From: Caenorhabditis remanei
Lineage: Eukaryota > Nematoda > Chromadorea > Rhabditida > Rhabditidae
Length of the DNA: 64,000 nucleotides
NCBI RefSeq assembly: GCF_010183535.1
Contig: NC_071333.1
Location: forward strand, 1,426,001 to 1,490,000
Direction: 5' to 3'
Made by a program: the position numbers and the translations under genes. This document shows positions 1 to 15,100 of the stretch, piece after piece (position 1 is the stretch's first letter; every line of letters begins with the position of its first letter). Under the pieces are notes generated by a model. The model was given only the letters and a program-made list of their open reading frames with translations. It did no database searches and was not told where the DNA came from.

Positions 1-3000
1 TAACTTTATTTGACAAGGACCCAACTCGAGTGTTGGCAACTCCAAAAGGAGCCCAACACTGCCAGTTGGCTTACCTATCATCTAAACAATGTTATTAATT
101 ACCTATTTATAATGATATAATCCTAAAAATTAACTTTATTTGACAAGGACCCAACTCGAGTGTTGGCAACTCCAAAAGGAGCCCAACACTGCCAGTTGGC
201 TTACCTATCATCTAAACAAAGTTAATAATTACCTATTTATAATGATATAATCCTAAAAATTAACTTTATTTGACAAGGACCCAACTCGAGTGTTGGCAAC
301 TCCAAAAGGAGCCCAACACTGCCAGTTGGCTTACCTATCAAGTAAACAATGTTAATAATTACCTATTTATAATGATATAATCCTAAAAATTAACTTTATT
401 TGACAAGGACCCAACTCGAGTGTTGGCAACTCCAATAGGAGCCCAACACTGCCAGTTGGCTTACCTATCAAGTAAACAATGTTAATAATTACCTATTTAT
501 AATGATATAATCCTAAAAATTAACTTTATTTGACAAGGACCCAACTCGAGTGTTGGCAACTCCAAAAGGAGCCCAACACTGCCAGTTGGCTTACCTATCA
601 AGTAAACAATGTTAATAATTACCTATTTATAATGATATAATACTAAAAATTAACTTTATTTGACAAGGACCCAACTCGAGTGTTGGCAACTCCAAAAGGA
701 GCCCAACACTGCCAGTTGGCTTACCTATCATCTAAACAAAGTTAATAATTACCTATTTATAATGATATAATCCTAAAAATTAACTTTATTTGACAAGGAC
801 CCAACTCGAGTGTTGGCAACTCCAAAAGGAGCCCAACACTGCCAGTTGGCTTACCTATCATCTAAACAATGTTATTAATTACCTATTTATAATGATATAA
901 TCCTAAAAATTAACTTTATTTGACAAGGACCCAACTCGAGTGTTGGCAACTCCAAAAGGAGCCCAACACTGCCAGTTGGCTTACCTATCATCTGAACAAA
1001 GTTAATAATTACCTATTTATAATGATATAATCCTAAAAATTAACTTTATTTGACAAGGACCCAACTCGAGTGTTGGCAACTCCAAAAGGAGCCCAACACT
1101 GCCAGTTGGCTTACCTATCAAGTAAACAAAGTTAATAATTACCTATTTATAATGATATAATACTAAAAATTAACTTTATTTGACAAGCACCCAACTCGAG
1201 TGTTGGCAACTCCAAAAGGAGCCCAACACTGCCAGTTGGCTTACCTATCAAGTAAACAATGTTAATAATTACCTATTTATAATGATATAATACTAAAAAT
1301 TAACTTTATTTGACAAGGCACCCAACTCGAGTGTTGGCAACTCCAAAAGGAGCCCAACACTGCCAGTTGGCTTACCTATCAAGTAAACAATGTTAATAAT
1401 TACCTATTTATAATGATATAATCCTAAAAATTAACTTTATTTGACAAGGACCCAACTCGAGTGTTGGCAACTCCAAAAGGAGCCCAACACTGCCAGTTGG
1501 CTTACCTATCATCAAACAATGTTAATAATTACCTATTTATAATGATATAATACTAAAAATTAACTTTATTTGACAAGGACCCAACTCGAGTGTTGGCAAC
1601 TCCAAAAGGAGCCCAACACTGCCAGTTGGCTTACCTATCAAGTAAACAAAGTTAATAATTACCTATTTATAATGATATAATCCTAAAAATTAACTTTATT
1701 TGACAAGGACCCAACTCGAGTGTTGGCAACTCCAAAAGGAGCCCAACACTGCCAGTTGGCTTACCTATCAAGTAAACAATGTTAATAATTACCTATTTAT
1801 AATGATATAATCCTAAAAATTAACTTTATTTGACAAGCACCCAACTCGAGTGTTGGCAACTCCAAAAGGAGCCCAACACTGCCAGTTGGCTTACCTATCA
1901 TCAAACAAAGTTAATAATTACCTATTTATAATGATATAATCCTAAAAATTAACTTTATTTGACAAGACCCAACTCGAGTGTTGGCAACTCCAAAAGGAGC
2001 CCAACACTGCCAGTTGGCTTACCTATCAAGTAAACAATGTTAATAATTACCTATTTATAATGATATAATCCTAAAAATTAACTTTATTTGACAAGGCACC
2101 CAACTCGAGTGTTGGCAACTCCAAAAGGAGCCCAACACTGCCAGTTGGCTTACCTATCAAGTAAACAATGTTAATAATTACCTATTTATAATGATATAAT
2201 ACTAAAAATTAACTTTATTTGACAAGGACCCAACTCGAGTGTTGGCAACTCCAAAAGGAGCCCAACACTGCCAGTTGGCTTACCTATCAAGTAAACAAAG
2301 TTAATAATTACCTATTTATAATGATATAATCCTAAAAATTAACTTTATTTGACAAAGACCCAACTCGAGTGTTGGCTACTCCAAAAGGAGCCCAACACTG
2401 CCAGTTGGCATACCTATCAAGTAAACAATGTTAATAATTACCTATTTATAATGATATAATCCTAAAAATTAACTTTATTTGACAAGCACCCAACTCGAGT
2501 GTTGGCAACTCCAAAAGGAGCCCAACACTGCCAGTTGGCTTACCTATCATCAAAACAAAGTTAATAATTACCTATTTATAATGATATAATACTAAAAATT
2601 AACTTTATTTGACAAGGACCCAACTCGAGTGTTGGCAACTCCAAAAGGAGCCCAACACTGCCAGTTGGCTTACCTATCAAGTAAACAAGTTAATAATTAC
2701 CTATTTATAATGATATAATCCTAAAAATTAACTTTATTTGACAAGCACCCAACTCGAGTGTTGGCAACTCCAAAAGGAGCCCAACACTGCCAGTTGGCTT
2801 ACCTATCAAGTAAACAATGTTAATAATTACCTATTTATAATGATATAATCCTAAAAATTAACTTTATTTGACAAGGCACCCAACTCGAGTGTTGGCAACT
2901 CCAAAAGGAGCCCAACACTGCCAGTTGGCTTACCTATCAAGTAAACAAAGTTAATAATTACCTATTTATAATGATATAATCCTAAAAATTAACTTTATTT

Positions 3001-6000
3001 GACAAGCACCCAACTCGAGTGTTGGCAACTCCAAAAGGAGCCCAACACTGCCAGTTGGCTTACCTATCAAGTAAACAATGTTAATAATTACCTATTTATA
3101 ATGATATAATCCTAAAAATTAACTTTATTTGACAAGGACCCAACTCGAGTGTTGGCAACTCCAAAAGGAGCCCAACACTGCCAGTTGGCTTACCTATCAA
3201 GTAAAACAATGTTAATAATTACCTATTTATAATGATATAATCCTAAAAATTAACTTTATTTGACAAGCACCCAACTCGAGTGTTGGCAACTCCAAAAGGA
3301 GCCCAACACTGCCAGTTGGCTTACCTATCAAGTAAACAATGTTAATAATTACCTATTTATAATGATATAATCCTAAAAATTAACTTTATTTGACAAGCAC
3401 CCAACTCGAGTGTTGGCAACTCCAAAAGGAGCCCAACACTGCCAGTTGGCTTACCTATCAAGTAAACAATGTTAATAATTACCTATTTATAATGATATAA
3501 TCCTAAAAATTAACTTTATTTGACAAGGCACCCAACTCGAGTGTTGGCAACTCCAAAAGGAGCCCAACACTGCCAGTTGGCTTACCTATCAAGTAAACAA
3601 TGTTAATAATTACCTATTTATAATGATATAATCCTAAAAATTAACTTTATTTGACAAGGACCCAACTCGAGTGTTGGCAACTCCAAAAGGAGCCCAACAC
3701 TGCCAGTTGGCTTACCTATCAAGTAAACAATGTTAATAATTACCTATTTATAATGATATAATCCTAAAAATTAACTTTATTTGACAAGCACCCAACTCGA
3801 GTGTTGGCAACTCCAAAAGGAGCCCAACACTGCCAGTTGGCTTACCTATCAAGTAAACAATGTTAATAATTACCTATTTATAATGATATAATCCTAAAAA
3901 TTAACTTTATTTGACAAGCACCCAACTCGAGTGTTGGCAACTCCAAAAGGAGCCCAACACTGCCAGTTGGCTTACCTATCAAGTAAACAATGTTAATAAT
4001 TACCTATTTATAATGATATAATCCTAAAAATTAACTTTATTTGACAAGGACCCAACTCGAGTGTTGGCAACTCCAAAAGGAGCCCAACACTGCCAGTTGG
4101 CTTACCTATCAAGTAAACAATGTTAATAATTACCTATTTATAATGATATAATCCTAAAAATTAACTTTATTTGACAAGGACCCAACTCGAGTGTTGGCAA
4201 CTCCAAAAGGAGCCCAACACTGCCAGTTGGCTTACCTATCAAGTAAACAATGTTAATAATTACCTATTTATAATGATATAATCCTAAAAATTAACTTTAT
4301 TTGACAAGCACCCAACTCGAGTGTTGGCAACTCCAAAAGGAGCCCAACACTGCCAGTTGGCTTACCTATCAAGTAAACAATGTTAATAATTACCTATTTA
4401 AAATGATATAATCCTAAAAATTAACTTTATTTGACAAGGACCCAACTCGAGTGTTGGCAACTCCAAAAGGAGCTCAACACTGCCAGTTGGCTTACCTATC
4501 AAGTAAACAAAGTTAATAATTACCTATTTATAATGATATAATCCTAAAAATTAACTTTATTTGACAAGCACCCAACTCGAGTGTTGGCAACTCCAAAAGG
4601 AGCCCAACACTGCCAGTTGGCTTACCTATCATCAAAACAAAGTTAATAATTACCTATTTATAATGATATAATCCTAAAAATTAACTTTATTTGACAAGGA
4701 CCCAACTCGAGTGTTGGCAACTCCAAAAGGAGCCCAACACTGCCAGTTGGCTTACCTATCAAGTAAACAATGTTAATAATTACCTATTTATAATGATATA
4801 ATACTAAAAATAAACTTTATTTGACAAGCACCCAACTCGAGTGTTGGCAACTCCAAAAGGAGCCCAACACTGCCAGTTGGCTTACCTATCAAGTAAACAA
4901 TGTTAATAATTACCTATTTATAATGATATAATCCTAAAAATTAACTTTATTTGACAAGGACCCAACTCGAGCGTTGGCAACTCCAAAAGGAGCCCAACAC
5001 TGCCAGTTGGCTTACCTATCATCTAAACAAAGTTAATAATTACCTATTTATAATGATATATTACTAAAAATTAACTTTATTTGACAAGGACCCAACTCGA
5101 GTGTTGGCAACTCCAAAAGGAGCCCAACACTGCCAGTTGGCTTACCTATCAAGTAAACAATGTTAATAATTACCTATTTATAATGATATAATACTAAAAT
5201 AACTTTATTTGACAAGCACCCAACTCGAGTGTTGGCAACTCCAAAAGGAGCCCAACACTGCCAGTTGGCTTACCTATCAAGTAAACAATGTTAATAATTA
5301 CCTATTTATAATGATATAATCCTAAAAATTAACTTTATTTGACAAGGACCCAACTCGAGCGTTGGCAACTCCAAAAGGAGCCCAACACTGCCAGTTGGCT
5401 TACCTATCAAGTAAACAATGTTAATAATTACCTATTTATAATGATATATTACTAAAAATTAATTTTATTTGACAAGGACCCAACTCGAGTGTTGGCAACT
5501 CCAAAAGGAGCCCAACACTGCCAGTTGGCTTACCTATCAAGTAAACAATGTTAATAATTACCTATTTATAATGATATATTACTAAAAATTAACTTTATTT
5601 GACAAGGACCCAACTCGAGTGTTGGCAACTCCAAAAGGAGCCCAACACTGCCAGTTGGCTTACCTATCAAGTAAACAATGTTAATAATTACCTATTTATA
5701 ATGATATATTACTAAAAATTAACTTTATTTGACAAGGACCCAACTCGAGTGTTGGCAACTCCAAAAGGAGCCCAACACTGCCAGTTGGCTTACCTATCAA
5801 GTAAACAATGTTAATAATTACCTATTTAAAATGATATAATCCTAAAAATTAACTTTATTTGACAAGGACCCAACTCGAGTGTTGGCAACTCCAAAAGGAG
5901 CCCAACACTGCCAGTTGGCTTACCTATCAAGTAAACAAAGTTAATAATTACCTATTTATAATGATATAATCCTAAAAATTAACTTTATTTGACAAGGACC

Positions 6001-7265
6001 CAACTCGAGTGTTGGCAACTCCAAAAGGAGCCCAACACTGCCAGTTGGCTTACCTATCAAGTAAACAATGTTAATAATTACCTATTTATAATGATATAAT
6101 CCTAAAAATTAACTTTATTTGACAAGGACCCAACTCGAGTGTTGGCAACTCCAAAAGGAGCCCAACACTGCCAGTTGGCTTACCTATCAAGTAAACAATG
6201 TTAATAATTACCTATTTATAATGATATAATCCTAAAAATTAACTTTATTTGACAAGGACCCAACTCGAGTGTTGGCAACTCCAAAAGGAGCCCAACACTG
6301 CCAGTTGGCTTACCTATCAAGTAAACAAAGTTAATAATTACCTATTTATAATGATATAATCCTAAAAATTAACTTTATTTGACAAGCACCCAACTCGAGT
6401 GTTGGCAACTCCAAAAGGAGCCCAACACTGCCAGTTGGCTTACCTATCAAGTAAACAATGTTAATAATTACCTATTTATAATGATATAATCCTAAAAATT
6501 AACTTTATTTGACAAGGACCCAACTCGAGTGTTGGCAACTCCAAAAGGAGCCCAACACTGCCAGTTGGCTTACCTATCAAGTAAACAATGTTAATAATTA
6601 CCTATTTATAATGATATAATCCTAAAAATTAACTTTATTTGACAAGGACCCAACTCGAGTGTTGGCAACTCCAAAGGAGCCCAACACTGCCAGTTGGCTT
6701 ACCTATCAAGTAAACAAAGTTAATAATTACCTATTTATAATGATATAATCCTAAAAATTAACTTTATTTGACAAGGACCCAACTCGAGTGTTGGCAACTC
6801 CAAAAGGAGCCCAACACTGCCAGTTGGCTTACCTATCAAGTAAACAATGTTAATAATTACCTATTTATAATGATATATTACTAAAAATTAACTTTATTTG
6901 ACAAGGACCCAACTCGAGTGTTGGCAACTCCAAAAGGAGCCCAACACTGCCAGTTGGCTTACCTATCAAGTAAACAATGTTAATAATTACCTATTTAAAA
7001 TGATATAATCCTAAAAATTAACTTTATTTGACAAGGACCCAACTCGAGTGTTGGCAACTCCAAAAGGAGCCCAACACTGCCAGTTGGCTTACCTATCAAG
7101 TAAACAAAGTTAATAATTACCTATTTATAATGATATAATCCTAAAAATTAACTTTATTTGACAAGGACCCAACTCAAGTGTTGGCAACTCCAAAAGGAGC
7201 CCAACACTGCCAGTTGGCTTACCTATCAAGTAAACAATGTTAATAATTACCTATTTATAATGATA
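1..7265 (+). repeat. 130-bp satellite array, forward (about 56 monomers)
   Basis: The sequence repeats every 130 bp with few changes. Each monomer has two parts. The first is an approx. 75-bp module starting TTGACAAGG and ending CTTACCTATCAA, which folds into a three-tier hairpin. In the first monomer the arms are CCAACT (21-26) with AGTTGG (64-69), AGTGTTGG (29-36) with CCAACACT (53-60), and CTCC (40-43) with GGAG (48-51) around an AAAA loop. The second is an AT-rich spacer. Variation is concentrated at a few diagnostic sites: CATCTAAACAAAG or CAAGTAAACAATG, AAGGAC or AAGCAC, and ATCCT, ATACT or ATTACT. No coding potential is seen. Confidence 0.98.
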
Positions 7266-9126
7266 TAACCTATTCTCCGTAAGACTCGAACATCACCCCT
7301 GTATGTAGGGGCGTAGAGCCCACAGGAAAGATAGGGTTTACACAGTTTGTGTGCATGTACTATGGGTCTTTGGTAACCCATATGCAAAATTTTGGCACCC
7401 ACATACCGGTCCCTGGGTTACTGTAGGTGCTCAAAGGTTAAAAACTTAATTTTTTTCTTTTGAGTCGTAAAAGCTCAATTTTTCTAGTGTAGTTTATAGA
7501 CGTTTATTATAGTTGTTCCACAAAGTCTCAAAAAATTTCAAAAAAATTTTGTCGAGCTATTCGCAAAAAACTAATTTTTTGGAGCATTTTTTCTGTATTT
7601 TTTAAATTTTCGGTTCTTAAATCAAAAAACACCCTTGGCAAACTTTACTTAAAATAAAAGTCTTTTGATGAGTTTACAAATAAATGTTATTTGAATGCAT
7701 TTTAAGTCTGTGCGAAGGTCGAAAAGTGCCCATGTGAAGTACTGAAATTTTCAAAATTGAAGATAAATCGATTTTCTTTATTAAAATGACTAGATCATTG
7801 TTTTTTGAACATTTTTTGTATTACACTTTCTTTACCAACTTCACTGTATCCTGCTAAAATTTTGAGTTTCTGTCAAAAAAAAAATTTTTCAGGATTTTTT
7901 TTTTCATGTTAAGCGTCAATGATAATGATAGTTTTGTTTGTTCAAACGTTTGGAAATTGCATTGATAATGTTTTTTTGTTTACTCTTAGACCATTGCATG
8001 AGCTGGGAAGTGTATTTCCTTTTTGTTAAGTAGAGGCTCCTCTTTTTCTGTAACAATGGAATAACCCCGAGTGAAACGCGAGATTGTCGACGATATTTTG
8101 AGAGAAGATAGACCTTACTGAGACTAAAAAGAAACTATATGTTTCACGTGTAACAGCTCCGTTTCCATAAAGTTGCACACACTTTTTTTGTATGTCGATT
8201 TTTTTTGATTGAGTCACTTTGAGATATTGTAACTTTGTTCACTTCGAAGGATTTTTTTAAATTCAAAGTGATATAAGAAGGTGATGACGAAGGCTACTAA
8301 AAAGCTGTTTACACCAATTTTCCAAAACTGAAACCTGGAAAGATACGAGTCATAACGTGTAAATTAACATTACTCGTAAAATCAGAAAGTGATCATTTTT
8401 GAAAAACGTCTTGCCTTGAGTGATGTGCACATACATCTGTAAATATAAAACTTAGTTTTTATTTTGAAGACTTTTGGACCTAAACGCAAGGTTGCAAAAT
8501 AGGGAAAAACTATTTTTGAAAAAATGTTGAAAAAAGTGATTATTTGACAGAAACTCAAAATTTTAGCAGGATACAGTGAAGTTGGTAAAGAAAGTGTAAT
8601 ACAAAAAATGTTCAAAAAACAATGATCTAGTCATTTTGATAAAGAAAATCGACTAATCTTCTATTTTGAAAATTTCAGTACTTTACATGGGCACTTTTGG
8701 ACCTTCGCACAGACTTAAAAATCATTCAAATAACATTTATTTGTAAACTCATCAAAAGACTTTTATTTTAAATAAAGTTTGCCGAGGGTGTTTTTTGTTT
8801 TAAGAACCGAAAATTTTTAAAATACAGAAAAAATGCTCCAAAAAATTAGTTTTTTGCGAATAACTCGACAAAACTTTTTTGAAATTTTTTGAAACTTTGT
8901 GGAACAACTATAATAAACGTCTATGAACTACACTAAAAAAAATTGGGCTTCTTCGACTCAAGAGAAAAAATTTAAGTTTTGCACCTTTGAGCACCTACAG
9001 TAACCCAGGGACCGGTAAGTGGGCACCAAAATTTTGCATATGGGTTACCAAAGACCCATAGTACATGGTAATATATAAATCTGTTCCTATGGCACATGTT
9101 GCTCAAGTCTTACAGAGAACACGTTA
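7266..9126. mobile_element. Fold-back element C with arms of about 630 bp
   Basis: This is a single 1.86-kb insert in the satellite. Its two halves are inverted copies: about 7266-7895 matches the reverse complement of about 8500-9126, including the segments reading TACTATGGGTCTTTGG near 7360 and CCAAAGACCCATAGTA near 9050. About 600 bp of AT-rich DNA lies between the arms. The ends read TAACCTATTCTC and, on the opposite strand, TAACGTGTTCTC. Flanking satellite is consistent with duplication of a TA at 7264-7265 and 9127-9128. No transposase is visible; short minus-strand ORFs inside are AT-rich and unconvincing. Structure suggests a non-autonomous fold-back DNA transposon; the family is not identified. 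Confidence 0.8.
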
Positions 9127-12100
9127 TATAATCCTAAAAATTAACTTTATTTGACAAAGACCCAACTCGAGTGTTGGCAACTCCAAAAGGAGCCCAACAC
9201 TGCCAGTTGGCTTACCTATCAAGTAAACAATGTTAATAATTACCTATTTATAATGATATAATCCTAAAAATTAACTTTATTTGACAAGGACCCAACTCGA
9301 GTGTTGGCAACTCCAAAAGGAGCCCAACACTGCCAGTTGGCTTACCTATCAAGTAAACAAAGTTAATAATTACCTATTTATAATGATATAATCCTAAAAA
9401 TTAACTTTATTTGACAAGCACCCAACTCGAGTGTTGGCAACTCCAAAAGGAGCCCAACACTGCCAGTTGGCTTACCTATCAAGTAAACAATGTTAATAAT
9501 TACCTATTTATAATGATATAATCCTAAAAATTAACTTTATTTGACAAGGACCCAACTCGAGTGTTGGCAACTCCAAAAGGAGCCCAACACTGCCAGTTGG
9601 CTTACCTATCAAGTAAACAATGTTAATAATTACCTATTTATAATGATATAATCCTAAAAATTAACTTTATTTGACAAGCACCCAACTCGAGTGTTGGCAA
9701 CTCCAAAAGGAGCCCAACACTGCCAGTTGGCTTACCTATCAAGTAAACAATGTTAATAATTACCTATTTATAATGATATAATCCTAAAAATTAACTTTAT
9801 TTGACAAGGACCCAACTCGAGTGTTGGCAACTCCAAAAGGAGCCCAACACTGCCAGTTGGCTTACCTATCAAGTAAACAATGTTAATAATTACCTATTTA
9901 TAATGATATAATCCTAAAAATTAACTTTATTTGACAAGGACCCAACTCGAGTGTTGGCAACTCCAAAAGGAGCCCAACACTGCCAGTTGGCTTACCTATC
10001 AAGTAAACAATGTTAATAATTACCTATTTAAAATGATATAATCCTAAAAATTAACTTTATTTGACAAGGACCCAACTCGAGTGTTGGCAACTCCAAAAGG
10101 AGCTCAACACTGCCAGTTGGCTTACCTATCAAGTAAACAAAGTTAATAATTACCTATTTATAATGATATAATCCTAAAAATTAACTTTATTTGACAAGCA
10201 CCCAACTCGAGTGTTGGCAACTCCAAAAGGAGCCCAACACTGCCAGTTGGCTTACCTATCATCAAAACAAAGTTAATAATTACCTATTTATAATGATATA
10301 ATCCTAAAAATTAACTTTATTTGACAAGGACCCAACTCGAGTGTTGGCAACTCCAAAAGGAGCCCAACACTGCCAGTTGGCTTACCAATCAAGTAAACAA
10401 TGTTAATAATTACCTATTTATAATGATATAATACTAAAAATAAACTTTATTTGACAAGCACCCAACTCGAGTGTTGGCAACTCCAAAAGGAGCCCAACAC
10501 TGCCAGTTGGCTTACCTATCAAGTAAACAATGTTAATAATTACCTATTTATAATGATATATTACTAAAAATTAATTTTATTTGACAAGGACCCAACTCGA
10601 GTGTTGGCAACTCCAAAAGGAGCCCAACACTGCCAGTTGGCTTACCAATCAAGTAAACAATGTTAATAATTACCTATTTATAATGATATAATCCTAAAAA
10701 TTAACTTTATTTGACAAGGACCCAACTCGAGCGTTGGCAACTCCAAAAGGAGCCCAACACTGCCAGTTGGCTTACCTATCAAGTAAACAATGTTAATAAT
10801 TACCTATTTATAATGATATATTACTAAAAATTAATTTTATTTGACAAGGACCCAACTCGAGTGTTGGCAACTCCAAAAGGAGCCCAACACTGCCAGTTGG
10901 CTTACCTATCAAGTAAACAAAGTTAATAATTACCTATTTATAATGATATAATCCTAAAAATGAACTTTATTTGACAAGGACCCAACTCGAGTGTTGGCAA
11001 CTCCAATAGGAGCCCAACACTGCCAGTTGGCTTACCTATCATCAAAACAAAGTTAATAATTACCTATTTATAATGATATAATCCTAAAAATTAACTTTAT
11101 TTGACAAGGACCCAACTCGAGTGTTGGCAACTCCAAAAGGAGCCCAACACTGCCAGTTGGCTTACCTATCAAGTAAACAATGTTAATAATTACCTATTTA
11201 TAATGATATAATACTAAAAATAAACTTTATTTGACAAGCACCCAACTCGAGTGTTGGCAACTCCAAAAGGAGCCCAACACTGCCAGTTGGCTTACCTATC
11301 AAGTAAACAATGTTAATAATTACCTATTTATAATGATATAATCCTAAAAATTAACTTTATTTGACAAGGACCCAACTCGAGCGTTGGCAACTCCAAAAGG
11401 AGCCCAACACTGCCAGTTGGCTTACCTATCATCTAAACAAAGTTAATAATTACCTATTTATAATGATATATTACTAAAAATTAACTTTATTTGACAAGGA
11501 CCCAACTCGAGTGTTGGCAACTCCAAAAGGAGCCCAACACTGCCAGTTGGCTTACCTATCAAGTAAACAATGTTAATAATTACCTATTTATAATGATATA
11601 TTACTAAAAATAAACTTTATTTGACAAGGACCCAACTCGAGTGTTGGCAACTCCAAAAGGAGCCCAACACTGCCAGTTGGCTTACCTATCAAGTAAACAA
11701 TGTTAATAATTACCTATTTATAATGATATAATCCTAAAAATTAACTTTATTTGACAAGGACCCAACTCGAGTGTTGGCAACTCCAAAAGGAGCCCAACAC
11801 TGCCAGTTGGCTTACCTATCAAGTAAACAATGTTAATAATTACCTATTTATAATGATATAATCCTAAAAATTAACTTTATTTGACAAGGACCCAACTCGA
11901 GCGTTGGCAACTCCAAAAGGAGCCCAACACTGCCAGTTGGCTTACCTATCAAGTAAACAATGTTAATAATTACCTATTTATAATGATATATTACTAAAAA
12001 TTAATTTTATTTGACAAGGACCCAACTCGAGTGTTGGCAACTCCAAAAGGAGCCCAACACTGCCAGTTGGCTTACCTATCAAGTAAACAAAGTTAATAAT

Positions 12101-15100
12101 TACCTATTTATAATGATATAATCCTAAAAATGAACTTTATTTGACAAGGACCCAACTCGAGTGTTGGCAACTCCAATAGGAGCCCAACACTGCCAGTTGG
12201 CTTACCTATCATCAAAACAAAGTTAATAATTACCTATTTATAATGATATAATCCTAAAAATTAACTTTATTTGACAAGGACCCAACTCGAGTGTTGGCAA
12301 CTCCAAAAGGAGCCCAACACTGCCAGTTGGCTTACCTATCAAGTAAACAATGTTAATAATTACCTATTTATAATGATATAATCCTAAAAATTAACTTTAT
12401 TTGACAAGGACCCAACTCGAGCGTTGGCAACTCCAAAAGGAGCCCAACACTGCCAGTTGGCTTACCTATCAAGTAAACAATGTTAATAATTACCTATTTA
12501 TAATGATATATTACTAAAAATTAATTTTATTTGACAAGGACCCAACTCGAGTGTTGGCAACTCCAAAAGGAGCCCAACACTGCCAGTTGGCTTACCTATC
12601 AAGTAAACAAAGTTAATAATTACCTATTTATAATGATATAATCCTAAAAATGAACTTTATTTGACAAGGACCCAACTCGAGTGTTGGCAACTCCAATAGG
12701 AGCCCAACACTGCCAGTTGGCTTACCTATCATCAAAACAAAGTTAATAATTACCTATTTATAATGATATAATCCTAAAAATTAACTTTATTTGACAAGGA
12801 CCCAACTCGAGTGTTGGCAACTCCAAAAGGAGCCCAACACTGCCAGTTGGCTTACCTATCAAGTAAACAATGTTAATAATTACCTATTTATAATGATATA
12901 ATACTAAAAATAAACTTTATTTGACAAGCACCCAACTCGAGTGTTGGCAACTCCAAAAGGAGCCCAACACTGCCAGTTGGCTTACCTATCAAGTAAACAA
13001 TGTTAATAATTACCTATTTATAATGATATAATCCTAAAAATTAACTTTATTTGACAAGGACCCAACTCGAGCGTTGGCAACTCCAAAAGGAGCCCAACAC
13101 TGCCAGTTGGCTTACCTATCATCTAAACAAAGTTAATAATTACCTATTTATAATGATATATTACTAAAAATTAACTTTATTTGACAAGGACCCAACTCGA
13201 GTGTTGGCAACTCCAAAAGGAGCCCAACACTGCCATTTGGCTTACCTATCAAGTAAACAATGTTAATAATTACCTATTTATAATGATATATTACTAAAAA
13301 TTAACTTTATTTGACAAGGACCCAACTCGAGTGTTGGCAACTCCAAAAGGAGCCCAACACTGCCATTTGGCTTACCTATCATCTAAACAAAGTTAATAAT
13401 TACCTATTTATAATGATATATTACTAAAAATTAATTTTATTTGACAAGGACCCAACTCGAGTGTTGGCAACTCCAAAAGGAGCCCAACACTGCCATTTGG
13501 CTTACCTATCAAGTAAACAATGTTAATAATTACCTATTTATAATGATATAATCCTAAAAATTAACTTTATTTGACAAGGACCCAACTCGAGTGTTGGCAA
13601 CTCCAAAAGGAGCCCAACACTGCCAGTTGGCTTACCTATCATCTAAACAAAGTTAATAATTACCTATTTATAATGATATATTACTAAAAATTAACTTTAT
13701 TTGACAAGGACCCAACTCGAGTGTTGGCAACTCCAAAAGGAGCCCAACACTGCCATTTGGCTTACCTATCAAGTAAACAAAGTTAATAATTACCTATTTA
13801 TAATGATATATTACTAAAAATTAACTTTATTTGACAAGGACCCAACTCGAGTGTTGGCAACTCCAAAAGGAGCCCAACACTGCCATTTGGCTTACCTATC
13901 AAGTAAACAATGTTAATAATTACCTATTTATAATGATATATTACTAAAAATTAATTTTATTTGACAAGGACCCAACTCGAGTGTTGGCAACTCCAAAAGG
14001 AGCCCAACACTGCCATTTGGCTTACCTATCAAGTAAACAATGTTAATAATTACCTATTTATAATGATATATTACTAAAAATTAATTTTATTTGACAAGGA
14101 CCCAACTCGAGTGTTGGCAACTCCAAAAGGAGCCCAACACTGCCAGTTGGCTTACCTATCAAGTAAACAATGTTAATAATTACCTATTTATAATGATATA
14201 TTACTAAAAATTAATTTTATTTGACAAGGACCCAACTCGAGTGTTGGCAACTCCAATAGGAGCCCAACACTGCCAGTTGGCTTACCTATCAAGTAAACAA
14301 TGTTAATAATTACCTATTTATAATGATATATTACTAAAAATTAATTTTATTTGACAAGGACCCAACTCGAGTGTTGGCAACTCCAAAAGGAGCCCAACAC
14401 TGCCAGTTGGCTTACCTATCAAGTAAACAATGTTAATAATTACCTATTTATAATGATATATTACTAAAAATTAATTTTATTTGACAAGGACCCAACTCGA
14501 GCGTTGGCAACTCCAATAGGAGCCCAACACTGCCAGTTGGCTTACCTATCAAGTAAACAATGTTAATAATTACCTATTTATAATGATATATTACTAAAAA
14601 TTAATTTTATTTGACAAGGACCCAACTCGAGCGTTGGCAACTCCAATAGGAGCCCAACACTGCCAGTTGGCTTACCTATCAAGTAAACAATGTTAATAAT
14701 TACCTATTTATAATGATATATTACTAAAAATTAATTTTATTTGACAAGGACCCAACTCGAGTGTTGGCAACTCCAAAAGGAGCCCAACACTGCCAGTTGG
14801 CTTACCTATCATCTAAACAAAGTTAATAATTACCTATTTATAATGATATAATCCTAAAAATTAACTTTATTTGACAAGGACCCAACTCGAGCGTTGGCAA
14901 CTCCAAAAGGAGCCCAACACTGCCAGTTGGCTTACCTATCAAGTAAACAATGTTAATAATTACCTATTTATAATGATATATTACTAAAAATTAATTTTAT
15001 TTGACAAGGACCCAACTCGAGTGTTGGCAACTCCAAAAGGAGCCCAACACTGCCAGTTGGCTTACCTATCAAGTAAACAAAGTTAATAATTACCTATTTA

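Noticed and set aside
8026..8615. Two short minus-strand frames in the loop of element C
   Set aside because: AT-rich, 63 and 77 codons, no recognisable transposase residues, and partly within the inverted arm.
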